Origin: Mucilaginibacter segetis
GTDB lineage: Bacteria > Bacteroidota > Bacteroidia > Sphingobacteriales > Sphingobacteriaceae
Direction of reading: 5' to 3'
Length of the DNA stretch: 64,000 nucleotides
NCBI RefSeq assembly: GCF_016522075.1
Contig: NZ_JAEHFW010000002.1
Span: 558,001-622,000, forward strand
Shown here: piece after piece, positions 9,301-16,790 of the stretch
Numbering within the stretch: the first letter of the stretch is position 1
Layout: each line of letters begins with the position of its first letter
Notes under the pieces: generated by a model
The model's input: the letters and a program-made list of their open reading frames with translations, nothing else
Told to the model about the DNA's origin: nothing
Database searches by the model: none
Program-made: the position numbers and the translations under genes

Positions 9301-9732
9301 TTCAGATTGGATTTTCTTTTTCAATTTGTTAAGCAGACAGGACTAAACGCCTTATTTGTTCAAGGCATACCGGGAACATTCAATACCAATCAATTTGTAT
9401 ATGTTCTAAACAGATGGCAAAAAAGCGGGGATATTAAATCCATACAACAATATAGTTCGGCCTATAGCAATGCAACCCAATATTACGATGCTGCGAGCAG
9501 TAGTGAAGCATATTCCGATGCCTCTTATATCCGGCTAAAAAACCTGTCCTTTTCGTGGCAAATTAAAGACTCATGGGCTAAATCTTTAAGGCTTGAAAAT
9601 TTGCGATTATTTATCCAGGGGCAAAATTTGTTGACCATTACACACTATAAAGGAGTAGATCCTGAAACTCCGGGAAGTCTCTCGCTCCCACCGTTAAGGA
9701 TTATAAGCTTGGGATTACAGATTGGCCTATAA
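6391..9732 (+). CDS. SusC/RagA-family TonB-dependent transporter with STN signalling domain
   Basis: An outer-membrane receptor of about 1113 aa. I chose ATG 6391 because it gives a proper signal peptide (RLAFFLSFFVILSVNTKAFS); the frame also extends upstream to 6340. Domain order is signal peptide, secretin/TonB short N-terminal domain (ISFDKISLKEAFDRI), carboxypeptidase-like regulatory domain (VKGKVTDNKGNPLPGATIRV), TonB plug (DPLYVIDGVPY, ISVLKDAGATAIYGSRGANG) and beta-barrel ending in an aromatic-rich strand. The STN domain pairs it with FecR and the sigma factor upstream. The substrate cannot be read from sequence; no glycosidase is nearby, so a peptide- or metal-complex ligand is as likely as a glycan. 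Confidence 0.93.
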   Translation: MLKTLPHKKNRRLLRLAFFLSFFVILSVNTKAFSTSQGIEKKITISFDKISLKEAFDRIATKASVTIIYSNSKELTDPVSIHVVNKPLTDVLNQLLSPFPLSFRFIDDKVVISHNEKKTTPVLPVKRAVPVKGKVTDNKGNPLPGATIRVMNNKRILITDANGEFFIEDVQKNSNLQISFTGYQTKEITITDDNGYVLIVLNESSSKLDEVQVIAYGETSQRLNTGNVTTIKAKDISQQPVDNPLLTLSGRVPGLFITQDNGIPGGGISLAIRGQNSITGGNDPLYVIDGVPYTSQLLPGDGYILGVSSNNNTGFGAQNGNPFSYINPADIESISVLKDAGATAIYGSRGANGVILITTKKGKAGQTKVDVYIQNGYGEVARKAHLLNTSQYLQMRNEALKNDGITPSLANGDYDLLQWDTTHYTNWQKELIGNAAHYTDAQGSISGGNESTQFLIGAGYKRQTTVFPGDFNDQKASMHFNINNTSSNKKFTISLTGSYTIDNNQLPASDLTAYAYNLAPDAPPLYNPDGTLNWAPTGSGTSTFQNPLAGNLNTYQEKTNNLMVNSILSYQILPGLTARSSFGYTNLQQNQQTLYPLNANAPEYRSTSESTALNLSNNINSWIIEPQIDYKKTIGKGKLDVLLGSTFEQNNSKGQDIGSAGYSSDSQLGNLSAASSIYVNNFIEAVYKYNALFGRINYNLNDKYLIDLTARRDGSSRFGVNNEFHDFGALGIGWVFTNEPIFQKELSFLSFGKFRASYGSTGNDQIGDYKYLSLYNPTRAGVPYQGITGLAPSSLSNPNLQWELTRKLELALEAGFFKDRILLTASYSVNKSSNELLGYNLPLITGFGSLTSNFPATVQNTSWEFNLNSTIIKTGLFSWTGNFNLTLPKNTLLAFPNLGTSSYANQLIIGQPITVQKVFQFAGVDPSTGQYMFSSSTDKFNPNYATDRTALINVLPKFYGGFQNSFNYKNFRLDFLFQFVKQTGLNALFVQGIPGTFNTNQFVYVLNRWQKSGDIKSIQQYSSAYSNATQYYDAASSSEAYSDASYIRLKNLSFSWQIKDSWAKSLRLENLRLFIQGQNLLTITHYKGVDPETPGSLSLPPLRIISLGLQIGL

Positions 9733-9773
9733 TGCAAATAATTTATTCAAATGAACATAACATTCAAATCAAA

Positions 9774-11252
9774 ATGAAACAATCATATCGATCAGACCGA
9801 AAGACAGTAAAAAGGACCAAGATTTTTTGCTGGGCGATTTTCACCCTATCAACACTTTCTATATTAAATACATCTTGTAAAAAGTTCGTGCAGGTTCCAA
9901 CACCGATAACCAGTCTTAATTCTGCAAACGTATATAAATCTGATGCCACTGCATCGGCAGTACTAACGGGTATATATACTAAAATAAGTTCTACAGGAGT
10001 TTCGTCAGGTTTAAGCTCTACATCGGTTTATTGTGGGCTATCCGCCGACGAATTTACGTTGTATAACCCGGCATCCGAACCCGGTTATGTCCCCTTCTAT
10101 CAGAATTCGCTAACAAATGCAAATTTAGCAGGCGGGGACTTTTGGGTACTATATCAGACCTTGTATATAGCTAATTCAGCCGTAGAAGGACTGACCAATA
10201 ATAATAGCCTAACCCCTGCAGTTGACCAACAACTTCTTGGAGAAGCAAAATTTATTCGGGCATTTTGCTATTTCTACCTTGTCAATTTATATGGGGATGT
10301 ACCATTAATAACAGGAACAGATTACAAGTCCAACGAATTAATGTCACGTACTCCTAAAGCACTAGTGTATCAGCAAATAATAACAGACCTTAAAGAGGCA
10401 CAATCACTGTTAAGCGATCAGTATCTTGATGGCACACTTTTGAATCCAACCTCCGAAAGGGTAAGACCCACCAAGTGGGCTGCAACAGCACTATTGGCAA
10501 GAACTTATTTATATACGGGAGATTGGGCTGACGCAGTAACCCAGGCTAATTTAGTTATAGGCAATTCAAATACTTATAGTTTGAGCGCCTTAAATAGTGT
10601 ATATCTAAAGAATAGTTCTGAAGCAATCTGGGAGCTTCAGCCAGTAAATTCCAGACAGAATACACCAGACGGTTTATTTTTTATTTTGCCTATATCCGGG
10701 CCGAACCTTAACAAACCAATTTATCTCAATAGCGACCTGATAAACAGTTTTGAATCTGGTGATCAAAGGCTTACCAATTGGGTTGGCAAAGTTACGGCTA
10801 CCAATGGAGGAGTTTCAACAAACTACTACTATCCATATAAATATAAAGTAAACGTTCCTGGCGCACCTGTGACCGAATATGAAATAGTACTTCGTTTAGC
10901 TGAGCAATTTTTGATAAGAGCAGAAGCAGAGGCCCAAGGGACCGGTACCGGCACAAGTGGAGCTGTAAATGATCTAAATGTAGTCCGTAATCGTGCGGGA
11001 CTCCCAAACTATGCTGGCCCACTTGACAAGGCGTCATTACTTACAGCAATCCTTCATGAGCGCCAAATAGAGTTATTTAGCGAATGGGGACATCGTTGGC
11101 TGGATTTAAAAAGAACTGGAAATGTAGATGCTGTTATGAGTATTGCAACTCCTAAAAAAGGAGGTTCCTGGCAGACAAACAAGCAATTGTATCCATTGCC
11201 ACAGGCGGATTTACAAAACGATCATAATCTCACGCAAAATATGGGGTATTAA
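9774..11252 (+). CDS. SusD/RagB-family surface lipoprotein
   Basis: The partner of the SusC transporter, about 492 aa from ATG 9774; the frame is open to 9732, where it would touch the SusC stop. A lipoprotein signal is seen (FTLSTLSILNTSCKKF, lipobox Cys). The helical SusD core includes QQLLGEAKFIRAFCYFYLVN and WAATALLARTYLYTGDWADA, and the C-terminal RagB segment LHERQIELFSEWGHRWLDLK, LYPLPQADLQ. It caps the SusC barrel and captures ligand at the cell surface. It is probably co-transcribed with the transporter under the ECF sigma factor. Confidence 0.93.
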   Translation: MKQSYRSDRKTVKRTKIFCWAIFTLSTLSILNTSCKKFVQVPTPITSLNSANVYKSDATASAVLTGIYTKISSTGVSSGLSSTSVYCGLSADEFTLYNPASEPGYVPFYQNSLTNANLAGGDFWVLYQTLYIANSAVEGLTNNNSLTPAVDQQLLGEAKFIRAFCYFYLVNLYGDVPLITGTDYKSNELMSRTPKALVYQQIITDLKEAQSLLSDQYLDGTLLNPTSERVRPTKWAATALLARTYLYTGDWADAVTQANLVIGNSNTYSLSALNSVYLKNSSEAIWELQPVNSRQNTPDGLFFILPISGPNLNKPIYLNSDLINSFESGDQRLTNWVGKVTATNGGVSTNYYYPYKYKVNVPGAPVTEYEIVLRLAEQFLIRAEAEAQGTGTGTSGAVNDLNVVRNRAGLPNYAGPLDKASLLTAILHERQIELFSEWGHRWLDLKRTGNVDAVMSIATPKKGGSWQTNKQLYPLPQADLQNDHNLTQNMGY

Positions 11253-11278
11253 TAAAAACGCTTTTTAACAAAATAACA

Positions 11279-12799
11279 ATGAACGCGATTTATAAGTTTA
11301 TAAGCTTTTGCTTTGTTTTTTTTTACTGTTTTTTTAACTGCTCATCTATTGCCGTTGCCCAAAAGGCCGATAGAAAATTGTTTTCAGTTGTTGATGTGAT
11401 TACAGACGATACGGCTATGGTTCATAGTGATTCGCTTGAGTTTCAAATGAGCAAAAACGGTATCAATTCAATTTCAACACACAATTTTGACTGGTATGAT
11501 TTTAAAATAAATGCTGCAAAAATCAGGTTAGTTATTCCTTTAACTACTGCTACAAACTATGGGCATATTTATCTCTTCAGTCATAAACTGCAAATGTTCA
11601 GTGAGCTTAATCAAAATAACAATTTGTTTCTCTTTCAGGACGGTGACTCCGTAACGTTACATTTATCAAATCGTGAAAAGGGTGCATTTTTTACTGGGAA
11701 AGATGCGGATAAGTACAATTGCATGTATGCCATAGGTAATAACAACGAAATAAATAATGATAAATTCAATGCATTTACAAAAAAGAAAAATTATGAGGAT
11801 GCCTATAAATCTCTAATTTCCTCCCGTGATTCATTGTATAATTTGCAGACAGGTATTTTAAACAAATACAAAAATAAATTGAACCCCAGGGTTTACAATT
11901 TGGTAAAAATAGATTGCTGGGCTAATTGCAATTACCAAATTGTTGGATTTTGTTATGCAGCTTTTACCGGCGATCCTAATGATCAATTTAACGCAGCAGC
12001 GAAGGCCTGCTTTTCAAACTACTACGCAAATTATAAAGAAACCCTTTTTAAGGATACGACTTTGATGGTAGAGTCATATAGCTATGCCGATTTCTTGAAC
12101 ACAAAGAACCATGTTTATCCTGAAATTATGAGTGAGATTAGGAATAAAGGGCATCGTAATGTGACGTTTGCAGAAATTGATAGTGTAATTAATAATCATT
12201 ATCAGGGAGGAATATTGAAAGATAAATTGAGGCTACTTGCTTTCCTTGATTTGGATTGGGAAAAACAGGGTGACTTTGCCAATTATCTTAATATAGCCAT
12301 CAATGAAGCAGGTAACAATATTTTCAAACAAGCCTTGGTGGAAATAAAAAGTAAATTGACCGTAGGGGTTAACGCGTTTCCATTCGAGATGCCGGATAAA
12401 ACCGGCAAAATATATACCCTCAAAGATTTTAAAGGGAAACTATTGGTCATCGATTTTTGGTTTACAGGGTGCCACGGATGTTTAGAGATGGCGGAGACCT
12501 TAAAACCAATTGCGGCTTCTTATAAGTCTAATCCAAATATCGTATTTGCGTCTATAAGCATAGACCGCAATAAATCATTATGGTTAAAAAGCTTACAATC
12601 GGAAAGATATTGCAGTGAAGATGAAATTAATTTAATGGAAGGATTGTACGGAAACTCTGCATTTATTAGACACTATAATATCAATGAATACCCAACCCTC
12701 TTAATAATTTCCAAAAAAGGAAAAGTACTTTCAATTGCTCCTCCTGATCCAAGGTCAAAATCTTCATTGTTTGAGAAATTTATTAATCAGAATCTTTGA
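11279..12799 (+). CDS. Periplasmic TlpA/ResA-like thioredoxin-fold protein
   Basis: The 506-aa protein starts with a signal peptide (FISFCFVFFYCFFNCSSIAVA). About 340 residues of a poorly conserved N-terminal domain precede a C-terminal AhpC/TSA-thioredoxin domain. This starts near residue 367 (FPFEMPDKTGKIYTLKDFKG) and carries the redox motif CHGC near residues 397-400 (DFWFTGCHGCLEM), with the cis-Pro loop NEYPTLLII. It lies 26 bp after susD and ends at a strong terminator, so it is the last gene of the uptake operon. A thiol-redox role for the imported or surface substrate is inferred. Confidence 0.85.
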   Translation: MNAIYKFISFCFVFFYCFFNCSSIAVAQKADRKLFSVVDVITDDTAMVHSDSLEFQMSKNGINSISTHNFDWYDFKINAAKIRLVIPLTTATNYGHIYLFSHKLQMFSELNQNNNLFLFQDGDSVTLHLSNREKGAFFTGKDADKYNCMYAIGNNNEINNDKFNAFTKKKNYEDAYKSLISSRDSLYNLQTGILNKYKNKLNPRVYNLVKIDCWANCNYQIVGFCYAAFTGDPNDQFNAAAKACFSNYYANYKETLFKDTTLMVESYSYADFLNTKNHVYPEIMSEIRNKGHRNVTFAEIDSVINNHYQGGILKDKLRLLAFLDLDWEKQGDFANYLNIAINEAGNNIFKQALVEIKSKLTVGVNAFPFEMPDKTGKIYTLKDFKGKLLVIDFWFTGCHGCLEMAETLKPIAASYKSNPNIVFASISIDRNKSLWLKSLQSERYCSEDEINLMEGLYGNSAFIRHYNINEYPTLLIISKKGKVLSIAPPDPRSKSSLFEKFINQNL

Positions 12800-12822
12800 T
12801 ACTCACAAATATTGCCTTTTAA

Positions 12823-12855
12823 AACTAAAGCTGTGTTATATCCACAGCTTTAGTT
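12823..12855. terminator. Bidirectional rho-independent terminator
   Basis: A perfect 13-bp stem AACTAAAGCTGTG/CACAGCTTTAGTT with a 7-nt loop sits between convergent genes (stops at 12799 and 12870). A/T-rich flanks on both sides allow termination in both directions. Confidence 0.85.
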
Positions 12856-12869
12856 CTGAAACTTGGTTT

Positions 12870-13226
12870 TTAATATAAAGATGCGTGGGAGTTAGGATCA
12901 GCAACCAAATAACCGGCAGCTACATAACTGTTGATGTTTGAAGCTGTATAGCTTGCCTGGTCAGGAATATTTGTTTGTCCTGACGAAGTAACATCATAAA
13001 TGCATTGAAGGGTTGCAGTGCCGTGGCAATTTGAGGATGTTGGTGATGCATTCTCCTGGAAGTTATTCAATGTCGGCTGTACAATGTAGTCGTCGGTAAT
13101 CATACCGGCTTTTACCGCGCGGTGATGTTTAACAAAAGTATTGTTGTTTGCATTTGTAAATGCACTGAAGCTGATTGCTAAAGCACCTACCATTAGGCCT
13201 AAAGCTAATTGTTTGAAGTTTTTCAT
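12870..13226 (-). CDS. DUF6520-like secreted peptide
   Basis: The 118-aa protein has a signal peptide (MKNFKQLALGLMVGALAISF) followed by SAFTNA, the layout of the DUF6520 family in Bacteroidota. The mature part has two cysteines (NCHGTATLQC) that could form a disulfide. Its start overlaps the stop of the mauE-like gene by 4 bp (ATGA), so both are translated from one transcript. DUF6520 and MauE pairs are frequent next to SusC/D-thioredoxin operons; the job is unknown. Confidence 0.7.
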   Translation of the reverse strand: MKNFKQLALGLMVGALAISFSAFTNANNNTFVKHHRAVKAGMITDDYIVQPTLNNFQENASPTSSNCHGTATLQCIYDVTSSGQTNIPDQASYTASNINSYVAAGYLVADPNSHASLY

Positions 13227-13699
13227 TTTATTTGTTTTTTGATAATATATTTTGATCCAAGAAGCCGGATAGCAAATATGGCCAATAAAATAAAAGCGAG
13301 ATTAAACCATATATGCTGTATCCAGGTTAGTTTTTCGATGGCTCCGCCACATAGACATGGAAGATCTTTTTCCCATATCAATGCGCTGATAATATAAATT
13401 GTAAATAAAATCATCAGCAAAACGAATAAATAAAGGCCCAATTTGGCGGATTGCGGAATAAGAAGTAGAATGAAAGTAAGAGTTTCAGTGATAGGAACCA
13501 GCCAGGCAATATAAAAGGCAAATCCACTAACCAAATGAACATTTGAAAGTCCTTTTAAAAAGCGATCATGATCGATAACCTTTGCATATGCCGTGTATAA
13601 AAATAAAAACATACAGGCCAGACGAATGCTTACGACTATTCTATCTTTTGTAAGCTCAGAAAAATAAAAGCTCTGCTTTTTAAAAATCATACTTTCCAT
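13223..13699 (-). CDS. MauE/DoxX-family membrane protein
   Basis: A 158-aa protein with four predicted membrane helices (RLACMFLFLYTAYAKVI, GFAFYIAWLVPITETLTFIL, LGLYLFVLLMILFTIYII, IWFNLAFILLAIFAIRLL). A conserved Cys pair lies in PCLCGGAIEKLTW between helices 3 and 4, typical of the MauE redox-relay family. MauE proteins help form disulfides or mature periplasmic enzymes. The preceding thioredoxin and the Cys-containing small secreted protein downstream fit a thiol-redox unit, though that link is inferred. Confidence 0.82.
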   Translation of the reverse strand: MESMIFKKQSFYFSELTKDRIVVSIRLACMFLFLYTAYAKVIDHDRFLKGLSNVHLVSGFAFYIAWLVPITETLTFILLLIPQSAKLGLYLFVLLMILFTIYIISALIWEKDLPCLCGGAIEKLTWIQHIWFNLAFILLAIFAIRLLGSKYIIKKQIK

Positions 13700-13782
13700 A
13701 CTAAATATTTGACAGTTCCATCGATTTTCCCGCTCGTAAACCTAACCCTGGTTTATGAGCCTGCAGTTAAGGGAAGCAACCC

Positions 13783-13815
13783 GAGAATAATTATTTGCTG
13801 CAAATAATTATTCTC
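13783..13815. repeat. Perfect 15-bp inverted repeat
   Basis: GAGAATAATTATTTG and CAAATAATTATTCTC face each other across a 3-nt CTG loop. It lies in the spacer upstream of the mauE-like gene, directly after the stop of the small gene 13818-14096. No U-tract follows on either strand, so a terminator is uncertain; an operator is the alternative. Confidence 0.5.
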
Positions 13816-13817
13816 AT

Positions 13818-14096
13818 TTAAAACAATTCCTCGGTGCTACCCGGAAACAACGCAAATTTTCGTTGGTGAATAATTTGACTATTTAATTTTTGTATTGGTG
13901 TAGTAAGATAAAAGCGTAAAAACGGGGATTCAATAATTCTCAAATCGGAATCCAAATTCTCAAGAATCACTCCGGTAATAAAATTTACGATAGTAGCAGA
14001 TATTGAAAATTGTAATATCTGCACCCAATTGTTGAATTTAAAGTCGCTCATCGGTAAATGATAAAGTTTGATAAAGGTATCGATGGGTAATCCCAA
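13818..14096 (-). CDS. Hypothetical 92-aa protein
   Basis: A short open frame with no signal peptide and no motif I recognise. It contains a moderately hydrophobic centre (ILQFSISATIVNFITGVIL) and ends GSTEELF. It may be a fragment of a longer gene, since no family of this size comes to mind. Coding status rests only on the open frame and on the absence of an alternative on the other strand. Confidence 0.3.
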   Translation of the reverse strand: MGLPIDTFIKLYHLPMSDFKFNNWVQILQFSISATIVNFITGVILENLDSDLRIIESPFLRFYLTTPIQKLNSQIIHQRKFALFPGSTEELF

Positions 14097-14182
14097 ATGG
14101 GGTGATCCTTGGATAAGAAATCATTTACCAATAGTTACAAAATAATTTAACAATTGGTTAATATTTATTTTTTGAACAATAC

Positions 14183-14794
14183 CTATGGATGCCCATTTAT
14201 TTTAATGAGACGACTTAGAGACTGTGGAGTGATACCGAGATAAGAAGATATAATTTCCTTGGAGATCTTTTGTTCTATCTTGGGGTGCCTTTGGAGCAAT
14301 TCTAGATACCGTTTCCAGGCTGTTAGCCCAATGAGGTCGTGAATTCTTTTAGAATTATAAGAAATATACTGAAGTGTGAGGCATGTATTAAATGCTTCGG
14401 CATAAGGAAAGGCAATGTATAATTCAAATAACTGGTGCCTTGAAATGGATAATAACTTGCTGCCAGGCATAACCTCGATATATAGGTCTGAAGGGATTTT
14501 TTTTAGAAAACTATTGGGTTCGGTTACAATAGAACCGGCATCCCAAAGACACGCAGTATGCTCCTTATCCCTTTTATCGTCATAATAATACCCCCTGGCA
14601 ATTCCATTTTCTACAAAATAGATGTGATCTGCTACCTGCCCTGCATTTAGTAATAACTGCCGGTGCGTATGGAAACTAACGCTTGTTTTAGAGTCAATAA
14701 AATCCATGATAGCCTTAAAATTTGTTTCACTTTTTAATTCGTTTGGTAGTGGATTCATCCTCAAAAGAGCATCCTGTAAATTATGTGTTTGCAT
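14183..14794 (-). CDS. Crp/Fnr-family transcriptional regulator
   Basis: The 203-aa protein has the cyclic-nucleotide-binding fold (residues 25-135: HRQLLLNAGQVADHIYFVEN, GIARGYYYDDKRDKEHTACL, SILVTEPN-like core). A C-terminal winged helix (KISKEIISSYLGITPQSLSR) follows. It lacks the arginine cluster that binds cAMP, so the effector is unknown, as in most Bacteroidota relatives. An 82-bp element shared with the 389-aa gene lies upstream (14857-14938), hinting that both respond to one signal. Confidence 0.85.
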   Translation of the reverse strand: MQTHNLQDALLRMNPLPNELKSETNFKAIMDFIDSKTSVSFHTHRQLLLNAGQVADHIYFVENGIARGYYYDDKRDKEHTACLWDAGSIVTEPNSFLKKIPSDLYIEVMPGSKLLSISRHQLFELYIAFPYAEAFNTCLTLQYISYNSKRIHDLIGLTAWKRYLELLQRHPKIEQKISKEIISSYLGITPQSLSRLIKINGHP

Positions 14795-14856
14795 AATAAT
14801 TTCTTTTAAATAATAAGAAAAGATTCGTGAAAGTTCCTGGATTATGCCAGTCCGGG

Positions 14857-14938
14857 ACGAAGTTAGTTGTGGGAAAAAGCTGAATAAATACTCAAATCAG
14901 GGATTTGGCATAGCTAAATAGTGGTATTTTTAATGACA
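14857..14938 (-). repeat. 82-bp intergenic repeat, copy B (promoter region of the Crp-type gene)
   Basis: Matches 2649-2730 without gaps, strongest over the last 50 bp. It lies 63 bp upstream of the Crp-type start and just beyond the stop of the LuxR-type gene. A shorter relative, TAGCTAAATAGT, is found at 21975-21986 ahead of the second LytTR gene. Confidence 0.65.
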
Positions 14939-14954
14939 ATCGAACTCAAATTAT

Positions 14955-15884
14955 TTATTTATGATGGTTTTGAAGTTTATGAATTAAAGTTGCCCGATTT
15001 TGTACGTTGGTTTTTCTGAAGGTATTTTGAATGTGTTTTTTAACTGTTTCTTCTGAAATGAACATATTATTTGCTATATCACTATTCCTCATCCCCTTAT
15101 ATATTTTTTGAACAATTAGAATCTCTGTTCTCGTCAGGCCATAATGCAAGCAGTTTGCCAAAAACTCGTCTGGTTTGATCCCTTCTATGTTCACCTCATG
15201 TATTTTTTTTTTGAATTCCTGCCTCGCGTTACTAACCGATCTGGCTATAAAAAGTGCTGTGATTACGATTATGCCGGTATTGGTGCAAAGCACTTCAATT
15301 AACTGACTTTCTTCAACAAGCCCGAAAAAAGCCAGTGCTAACCAGGGAGTAACAGCACAATGCATTGCTATCTCTTCCAGGTATTGATTCTTGTCACGTT
15401 CGGTTTTATATTTATGCCGGATTGCCCAAAAAATAACCCAAAGCAAAACAATCGCATAAATAAATGGGACAATCATCCCAAAACGGATATCTACGTTTAA
15501 CTCGCCGTTTATTGCATAAATGATGACAAAAAAGATGATGTATGGAAGAATCAGAAATAGTGGTACACCAAAAAGGGCATGCCAACGCAATGTTTTAAGT
15601 TCAAACGCTTTATAAAAATAAAACGGGAAATAGGAAGCCATTAGAAATCCGGTGCCGTAAGCAATCATTTCCTGGATATTGATAGGGATTTTGATTAGTG
15701 GATCAGGGAAAAGTCCCCCAGTAATATTGTATAGCAACATCAAAAACAGCAATAGTAAATACCACTCGCGGTTCTTATCTTTCGGCCAATAGAAATAACT
15801 GGCCAATTGGAAAATGAACATTAAAATTTCAAGCCCGATAAAAATTGCGGTGACAATATGTATTTGCGTTCCGAATACCAGCAT
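14955..15884 (-). CDS. Membrane-anchored LuxR-type regulator
   Basis: A 309-aa protein with about seven hydrophobic helices in residues 8-215 (for example VTAIFIGLEILMFIFQLASY, FGVPLFLILPYIIFFVIIYA, LCTNTGIIVITALFIA). A cytoplasmic LuxR/GerE helix-turn-helix follows at about 245-300 (HYGLTRTEILIVQKIYKGMR, DIANNMFISEETVKKHIQNT). It is therefore a one-component sensor-regulator in the inner membrane. It lies 10 bp behind the GNAT gene and is probably co-transcribed. The nearby LanB locus starts on the opposite strand at 16791; a regulatory tie is possible but not shown. Confidence 0.82.
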   Translation of the reverse strand: MLVFGTQIHIVTAIFIGLEILMFIFQLASYFYWPKDKNREWYLLLLFLMLLYNITGGLFPDPLIKIPINIQEMIAYGTGFLMASYFPFYFYKAFELKTLRWHALFGVPLFLILPYIIFFVIIYAINGELNVDIRFGMIVPFIYAIVLLWVIFWAIRHKYKTERDKNQYLEEIAMHCAVTPWLALAFFGLVEESQLIEVLCTNTGIIVITALFIARSVSNARQEFKKKIHEVNIEGIKPDEFLANCLHYGLTRTEILIVQKIYKGMRNSDIANNMFISEETVKKHIQNTFRKTNVQNRATLIHKLQNHHK

Positions 15885-15894
15885 AAATTGAGCG

Positions 15895-16467
15895 TTAATT
15901 ATCCGGTCCCCGCTTAAGGAAATATAGGGTATATCCTAAATCTAATTGGCCATATATTTGAAATCCAAATTTTTGATACCAAGGAAGGTTTTTCAAAGTG
16001 GATGTTTCGAGGATGATCGGCTTTTGCTCAGAACTTAAAATTATACTTTTTAACAACCTGCTGCCATAACCCCTGTTTTGGTATTGAGGGTCAACGCCAA
16101 TGAACCAGAGATAGACACTTTTTTCTTTAGGTTGTATTTTCTTTATTTGAGCTTCACGTTTTAATATTTTTCCGATACCAGTGAGGCCGATGACCTGAAT
16201 GATCAGTCTTATATCGAGCCAAATGGATTTTAAGGAAGAACGCTTTTGATCCGGATACAACAGCAATGCACAGGCTCTTTTATCGTCAGAGAGCCATACT
16301 TCGCCAAATAACAGGCAGACTTCCCAGGAATAAGCCATTAAAGCCTTTATTCTCTGCTCTCTTTTTTCGTCATCGCAAACGATGAAATTTACACTTTGGT
16401 TATCATCAAATGCGCTGCTTAAAATATTTATTACAGTCGTTTTATCTTTTAATTCAGCCTTTATCAT
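15895..16467 (-). CDS. GNAT-family N-acetyltransferase
   Basis: The 190-aa protein has the acetyl-CoA-binding signature in YLWFIGVDPQYQNRGYGSRL (Q/R-x-x-G-x-G/A type, about residues 124-143). A beta-bulge segment IILETSTLKNLPWYQKFGFQ then leads to the terminal strands. It transfers an acetyl group to an unidentified amine. It precedes the LuxR-type gene by 10 bp on the same strand. The start ATG at 16467 is the only good choice. Confidence 0.82.
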   Translation of the reverse strand: MIKAELKDKTTVINILSSAFDDNQSVNFIVCDDEKREQRIKALMAYSWEVCLLFGEVWLSDDKRACALLLYPDQKRSSLKSIWLDIRLIIQVIGLTGIGKILKREAQIKKIQPKEKSVYLWFIGVDPQYQNRGYGSRLLKSIILSSEQKPIILETSTLKNLPWYQKFGFQIYGQLDLGYTLYFLKRGPDN

Positions 16468-16790
16468 AGATAGTGATTTAAAAATATTAACGTTACCCTA
16501 CTTCACCTTCCGATTTATCTATGGAGCCGGTTCTCAGAAATGATAAGCATTAAATACGTTTAACTTTTGAACAAATTCGAGTTCAAATATTGCCTGATAA
16601 ATTTAACTAATGTTTAAATATCGATTACCAATTGGTAAGACCAATATCTCCCGAATTTCTGCCTTTCTGTCCCGAAAATCAGGCATTGTATAAAAAACAA
16701 TGAGTTACAACAGTCGATAACCATTCTTTTGGAGAAAAAAATAAGGTTAAGCAGGAAACAATAATTTGCTTCAACCGGACAGAATTTACC
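16468..16790. promoter_or_regulatory. Divergent promoter region with 12-bp palindrome
   Basis: This 323-bp spacer separates the GNAT gene from lanB, which run in opposite directions, so it should hold both promoters. TACCAATTGGTA at 16625-16636 is a perfect palindrome and a plausible operator. No coding frame longer than about ten codons is seen, so no precursor peptide is encoded here. Confidence 0.4.

Noticed and set aside
13223..13397. Plus-strand frame 13209-13397 opposite mauE
   Set aside because: It lies entirely antisense to the mauE-like and DUF6520-like genes and has no family features.
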